A stretch of 12,996 bases of DNA from UBA6921 sp031370545 (GTDB lineage: Bacteria > Pseudomonadota > Gammaproteobacteria > SG8-11), in NCBI GenBank assembly GCA_031370545.1, contig JANMQQ010000017.1:1-12996 (forward strand), in the 5' to 3' direction. Of this stretch, positions 9,596 through 12,996 are shown piece by piece; position 1 is the stretch's first letter; each line of letters begins with the position of its first letter. Below the pieces are notes generated by a model that was not told the DNA's origin, did no database searches, and saw nothing but the letters and a program-made list of their open reading frames with translations. The position numbers were made by a program, and so were the translations under genes.

Positions 9596-10431
9596 TCCTT
9601 GCTACTTGCCACCACGGTGTGAGTCGTCTTGACCTGACCCAGCCGCAAATTATGGGCATCCTCAATATGACCCCCGACTCCTTTTCGGACGGGGGTCATT
9701 TTTTTTCTGTGGAAGCCGCCGTGCAACGCGCGGTGACTATGGCGGAAGAGGGGGCGACCCTCATAGATATCGGTGGCGAATCAACACGCCCCGGCGCAGC
9801 ACCCGTCGGTGTGCAGGAAGAAATTGATCGCGTTATTCCGGTGATTGAAGCGTTACGCGACAAAATCTCGGTGCAAATTTCCATCGACACCCGCAAACCG
9901 GAAGTCATGCGCGCGGCGGTTACAGCTGGCGCGGGATTCATCAACGACGTTAACGCGTTGCGCGCACCCGAAGCGTTGGAGGTTGCAGCGCAAGCCGGTG
10001 TTCCCGTGTGTTTGATGCACATGGCAGGCGACCCGCAAAATATGCAAAGCAAACCTGTTTATCAGGATGTGGTGGGAGAGGTAATCGCATTTCTCGCTGC
10101 GCGTATTAACGCCTGTGTGGCAGCGGGCATCGCGCGCGATAAATTAGTCATCGACCCAGGTTTTGGCTTCGGCAAAACCCTGCAACATAATTTCACCTTG
10201 CTGCGCCGACTCGACGAGTTCTGCGCGTTGGGCGTGCCGGTGTTGATCGGCGTGTCGCGTAAGTCAATGCTTGGCACCTTGCTGGGAGAACCGGTTCCGC
10301 AACAACGGGTATTCGCCGGTGCGGCATTGGCCATGTATGCGTTGAGCAAAGGGGTCACACTGATACGTACCCACGACGTGCGCGCAACCCGCGATGTGAT
10401 GAAAGTGCACGCCGCGCTGAATGTGTTTTGA
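9568..10431 (+). CDS. folP: Dihydropteroate synthase
   Basis: FolP joins para-aminobenzoate to 6-hydroxymethyl-dihydropterin pyrophosphate to make dihydropteroate in folate synthesis; it is the sulfonamide target. The 287-residue product folds as a TIM barrel. Visible motifs are MGILNMTPDSFSDGG (29-43), DIGGESTRPGA (67-77), SIDTRKPEVM, INDVNAL, DPGFGFGKT (196-204), GVSRKSML with Lys232, and RTHDV with Arg267 and His269. Length fits the family (E. coli about 282). Compared with E. coli there are about ten extra N-terminal residues; the only other in-frame starts are TTG 9574 and GTG 9619, neither with a better ribosome site, so I keep ATG 9568. The start lies in a hairpin loop, and a terminator-like hairpin lies within codons 34-47. 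Normally glmM would follow directly; here a monooxygenase intervenes. Confidence 0.96.
   Translation: MSLYDAAPSLLATCHHGVSRLDLTQPQIMGILNMTPDSFSDGGHFFSVEAAVQRAVTMAEEGATLIDIGGESTRPGAAPVGVQEEIDRVIPVIEALRDKISVQISIDTRKPEVMRAAVTAGAGFINDVNALRAPEALEVAAQAGVPVCLMHMAGDPQNMQSKPVYQDVVGEVIAFLAARINACVAAGIARDKLVIDPGFGFGKTLQHNFTLLRRLDEFCALGVPVLIGVSRKSMLGTLLGEPVPQQRVFAGAALAMYALSKGVTLIRTHDVRATRDVMKVHAALNVF
9667..9706 (+). terminator. Intrinsic-terminator-like hairpin inside folP
   Basis: ATGACCCCCG (9667-9676) pairs perfectly with CGGGGGTCAT (9690-9699). TCC (9679-9681) can also pair with GGA (9687-9689), leaving the loop TTTTC and a two-base bulge. Eight T residues run from 9699 to 9706. This is the textbook form of a Rho-independent terminator, yet it lies about 100 nt inside the open folP frame and encodes part of the conserved MTPDSFSDGG motif. 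Translating ribosomes would be expected to suppress it. Activity is not shown by sequence alone. Confidence 0.5.
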
Positions 10432-10476
10432 ATCCGCATTGCTGCAATACGGCGTCATGTCTTTACATACGAACGT

Positions 10477-10480
10477 GGAG
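10477..10480 (+). promoter_or_regulatory. Ribosome binding site of the monooxygenase
   Basis: GGAG lies 9 nt before ATG 10490. It favours this start over the in-frame ATGs at 10421 and 10457, because from 10490 the FAD-binding motif begins immediately, as in related flavoproteins. Confidence 0.55.
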
Positions 10481-10489
10481 TTCCTTGGC

Positions 10490-11659
10490 ATGAAGATAGT
10501 GATATTGGGTGGAGGCGTCGCAGGTGTCAGCAGCGCGATAGCGCTGAAGCTGAAGGGATTCGACGTCAGTGTTTACGAACGGCACGCGTCACCGTCACAT
10601 ATTGGTGCAGGTATTGTCATTTGGCCGAACGCATCCTACGTACTGGCGCAGCTCGAGGTATTGAATGAGATCGAGGCTGTATCCGGTTGCCCGACAAGGA
10701 TGCGCCGCTTGTCCAATGCCAACGAAGACTTGGGCGCGGTTGATATTGGAATGATCAACAAACAGATGGGGTATCCGAGTTTTTCTATTTTCAGGAGCGA
10801 TTTTCAGGATATCTTGCTATCGAAGTTGAGCTCCTTAGGAGTTGCCATCCAGTACGCCCACACAGTTACGAATATAGAAACCAATCCTACCGATCAAGCG
10901 GAAGTCCATTTCCAAAATGGCTCGAAGATCCACGGCGACGTCGTGATCGGAGCGGATGGCCGTATGGCTTCCTATGCCCGGCAGTATGTGTATGGTGACA
11001 ACGTACCCCTCTATCAGAAATTCATAAACTGGATCGGTGTGTTTGAGTCTGTGGAAGAAATTTTTCAGGAAATCGCGGTGGCAGATTATTGGGGGATAGG
11101 CGCACGGTTTGGGATTGTTCCAGTGACGAAACATAAAGCCTATTGGGCCGGGGGCGTTGCCTGCGCCGATATTGGCGCAAGAAATCCGGCTGAATATAAA
11201 TCCGAACTGATTTCAATTTTTGCGGGCTGGCCGCAACCGGTTCAAACGATGATTCACCGTACGCCAGTTGAATGGATCAACAAGATTTTCGTGCATGACC
11301 ACGATCCGATTCAGTCGTGGCATAAACATAATTTGATTGTCCTCGGTGATGCCGCACACGCTTCGTTGCCAACTTCCGGCCAAGGCGCGTGTCAGGCGCT
11401 GGAAGATGCCTGGCATTTTGCCAATTGCCTGGAGGACAATACACACGATTTACAGCGCGCTTTTCTAAAATTCACTGAGCTAAGATTTGAAAAAACCTCG
11501 AATATCACTTTGGCGGCACGCGGCTTCGCCGCGTCGTTGTTCAATCGTGATGAAAGTTTCTGCAGGGCAAGAAACGAAACCAGCAGGAACACCGACTTTG
11601 CCAAAATGGCCGCAGCCATGTCCAGAGGTTGGGGCCAGAACTTGCCACTTTGTGCATAA
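10490..11659 (+). CDS. Class A FAD-dependent monooxygenase (urate/salicylate hydroxylase-like)
   Basis: The product (389 residues from ATG 10490) has the three signatures of flavin aromatic hydroxylases (FAD_binding_3): GGGVAG in MKIVILGGGVAG at the N-terminus, the DG motif GADGR with Asp156, and the GD motif GDAAHASLPTSGQGACQALED with Asp287. These enzymes use NAD(P)H and oxygen to hydroxylate a ring substrate. Phrases such as IGAGIVIWPNA, FINWIGVFES and FAGWPQPVQTMI recall the HpxO urate hydroxylase and zeaxanthin-epoxidase-like group, from memory; I cannot name a substrate. No signal peptide or membrane segment is seen. It begins 58 nt after folP and ends 21 nt before glmM. GC in lines I counted is 37-45%, against 60% and 65% in lines from folP and glmM, which suggests recent acquisition. 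Confidence 0.9.
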   Translation: MKIVILGGGVAGVSSAIALKLKGFDVSVYERHASPSHIGAGIVIWPNASYVLAQLEVLNEIEAVSGCPTRMRRLSNANEDLGAVDIGMINKQMGYPSFSIFRSDFQDILLSKLSSLGVAIQYAHTVTNIETNPTDQAEVHFQNGSKIHGDVVIGADGRMASYARQYVYGDNVPLYQKFINWIGVFESVEEIFQEIAVADYWGIGARFGIVPVTKHKAYWAGGVACADIGARNPAEYKSELISIFAGWPQPVQTMIHRTPVEWINKIFVHDHDPIQSWHKHNLIVLGDAAHASLPTSGQGACQALEDAWHFANCLEDNTHDLQRAFLKFTELRFEKTSNITLAARGFAASLFNRDESFCRARNETSRNTDFAKMAAAMSRGWGQNLPLCA

Positions 11660-11670
11660 GTGACAACAAC

Positions 11671-11674
11671 GGAG
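11671..11674 (+). promoter_or_regulatory. Ribosome binding site of glmM
   Basis: GGAG lies 6 nt before ATG 11681, separated by six A residues. It supports this start, which gives MKKKYFGTDGIRG, the usual beginning of GlmM. Confidence 0.7.
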
Positions 11675-11680
11675 AAAAAA

Positions 11681-12996
11681 ATGAAAAAAAAATATTTCGG
11701 CACTGATGGTATTCGTGGTCGGGTGGGCGAAGAACCGATCACGCCCGAGTTCATGTTGAAGCTGGGTTGGGCGGCGGGGCGGGTGTTGAGTCGTCAAGGC
11801 AAAGGCAAAGTGCTGATCGGTAAAGACACGCGCATTTCGGGTTATATGTTCGAGTCAGCGTTACAGGCCGGGCTTTCGGCAGCAGGTGTTGACGTTTTGT
11901 TGTTGGGGCCGATGCCGACACCGGCCATTGCCTATCTTACCCGCACGTTTCATGCGCAGGCGGGCATAGTCATCAGCGCATCGCACAACCCGTATTACGA
12001 CAACGGCATCAAGTTTTTTTCAGATCAAGGCACTAAATTGTCCGACGAAATTGAGCTCGCCATCGAAGCGCAATTGCAGAAGCCGATGGTCACGGTGGAA
12101 TCTGCGCATTTGGGCAAGGCCAAGCGTGTCGAAGACGCTGGCGGCCGCTACATTGAATTTTGTAAGAGCACGATTCCGTTGCAAATGATGTTTCGCGGCA
12201 TGCGTATCGTGGTCGATGCTGCGCATGGCGCAACCTATCACGTCGCGCCGAACGTGTTCCGCGAGCTGGGTGCAGAAGTCATCACGGTGGGAGCAGAACC
12301 TGACGGTCTCAACATTAACGATGGCGTCGGGTCCACGCACCCGCAGTTTTTGCAAACTCAGGTGCTGCACTACCGTGCCGACTTGGGCATCGCGCTCGAC
12401 GGTGATGGTGATCGCGTGATGATGGTCGATCACACCGGCGAAGTGCTGGACGGCGACGAGCTGCTGTACATCATTGCGCGCTCACGAAAAAACTCCAACA
12501 CCTTGAACGGCGCCGTGGTCGGCACGGTGATGAGCAACCTCGGTTTGGAACACGCGCTGCGCGATATGGGTGTGGATTTTAAGCGCGCGCTGGTCGGCGA
12601 CCGCTATGTGCTCGAAATGTTGCGACAGGAAAACTGGGCGTTGGGCGGCGAATCTTCCGGGCATATCATTTGCCTGGACAAAACCACGACCGGTGATGGC
12701 ACGGTGTCCGCGCTGCAAGTTCTGGCGGCGATGGTGCAAAGTGGCCACAGGTTGCACCAGCTCAAGTCGGGCATGAAGAAATATCCGCAAGTCCTGCTCA
12801 ATGTAAAAATGGATAAAAAATTCGATGTCGCCAACAACGAGCACATTCGCAAAGCAGTGCGCGATGCGGAAGTGCGCTTGGCGGATTCCGGTCGCGTGTT
12901 GTTGCGGCCGTCTGGCACCGAGCCGCTGGTGCGCGTCATGGTCGAAGGTCAAGATCAGGCACAAGTTCAGTCGCTTGCGCAGGAAATCGCATCCGC
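11681..12996 (+). CDS. glmM: Phosphoglucosamine mutase (3' end cut by window)
   Basis: GlmM converts glucosamine-6-phosphate to glucosamine-1-phosphate on the way to UDP-GlcNAc, needed for peptidoglycan and lipopolysaccharide. The frame is open from ATG 11681 to the window edge, 438 complete codons, while E. coli GlmM has 445, so only a few residues are missing. The catalytic serine is Ser101 in ISASHNPYYDNGIK. The metal-binding loop is DGDGDR (Asp240, Asp242, Asp244). The sugar-binding GGESSGH and the phosphate-binding loop RPSGTEP follow near the C-terminus. Each active-site position is one less than in E. coli. Codons 2-4 form a run of nine A residues directly after the ATG. In most relatives I recall, glmM directly follows folP. 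Confidence 0.96.
   Translation, partial: MKKKYFGTDGIRGRVGEEPITPEFMLKLGWAAGRVLSRQGKGKVLIGKDTRISGYMFESALQAGLSAAGVDVLLLGPMPTPAIAYLTRTFHAQAGIVISASHNPYYDNGIKFFSDQGTKLSDEIELAIEAQLQKPMVTVESAHLGKAKRVEDAGGRYIEFCKSTIPLQMMFRGMRIVVDAAHGATYHVAPNVFRELGAEVITVGAEPDGLNINDGVGSTHPQFLQTQVLHYRADLGIALDGDGDRVMMVDHTGEVLDGDELLYIIARSRKNSNTLNGAVVGTVMSNLGLEHALRDMGVDFKRALVGDRYVLEMLRQENWALGGESSGHIICLDKTTTGDGTVSALQVLAAMVQSGHRLHQLKSGMKKYPQVLLNVKMDKKFDVANNEHIRKAVRDAEVRLADSGRVLLRPSGTEPLVRVMVEGQDQAQVQSLAQEIAS

Noticed and set aside
8449..9726. 425-residue minus-strand frame opposite ftsH
   Set aside because: Shadow of ftsH codon bias; it spans ftsH and the folP start and has no domain or ribosome site.

Overview
The window is about 13 kb of bacterial chromosome. 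It carries a housekeeping gene string that, as I recall, is typical of Betaproteobacteria: carA-carB-greA, a DUF4149 membrane protein, convergent yhbY, then rlmE-ftsH-folP-glmM. GC is roughly 55-60% through most genes. CarA, CarB, GreA, RlmE, FtsH, FolP and GlmM all keep their family motifs at expected spacing. I cannot name genus or species.

Layout. 1-586 is a low-information upstream region. It holds two degenerate REP-like palindromes, a fragmentary leftward open frame at the edge, and a terminator-like hairpin just before carA. 587-5413 is a tightly packed carA-carB-greA run (8-nt and 4-nt overlaps). It is followed by an unrecognised lipoprotein-like ORF (5418-5789) and a four-helix DUF4149 protein (5858-6331). 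yhbY lies on the minus strand (6258-6623) and overlaps the end of the DUF4149 gene by 74 nt. A small two-helix membrane protein (6642-6929) starts 18 nt from yhbY in the opposite direction and leads into rlmE, ftsH and folP. A class A flavin monooxygenase with clearly lower GC (10490-11659) sits between folP and glmM. glmM runs off the right edge only a few codons before its expected end.

How the genes fit together. CarAB would make carbamoyl phosphate for pyrimidines and arginine. GreA rescues stalled RNA polymerase. YhbY and RlmE act on the large ribosomal subunit. FtsH is the membrane AAA+ protease. FolP makes dihydropteroate for folate. GlmM makes glucosamine-1-phosphate for the cell wall.

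Main anomalies. (1) carB has a single in-frame TAA exactly where relatives have Gln262, with intact sequence on both sides. (2) folP has its start codon in the loop of a perfect 10-bp hairpin, and about 100 nt later a 10-bp hairpin followed by eight T residues, which looks like an intrinsic terminator inside the coding sequence. (3) An apparently foreign monooxygenase is inserted into the folP-glmM pair. (4) CarA has Tyr in place of the usual His in its nucleophile loop. I found no CRISPR array, transposase, phage gene, tRNA or rRNA. Nothing else points to an undescribed multi-gene system; the folP hairpin pair is the nearest to unexplained regulation.
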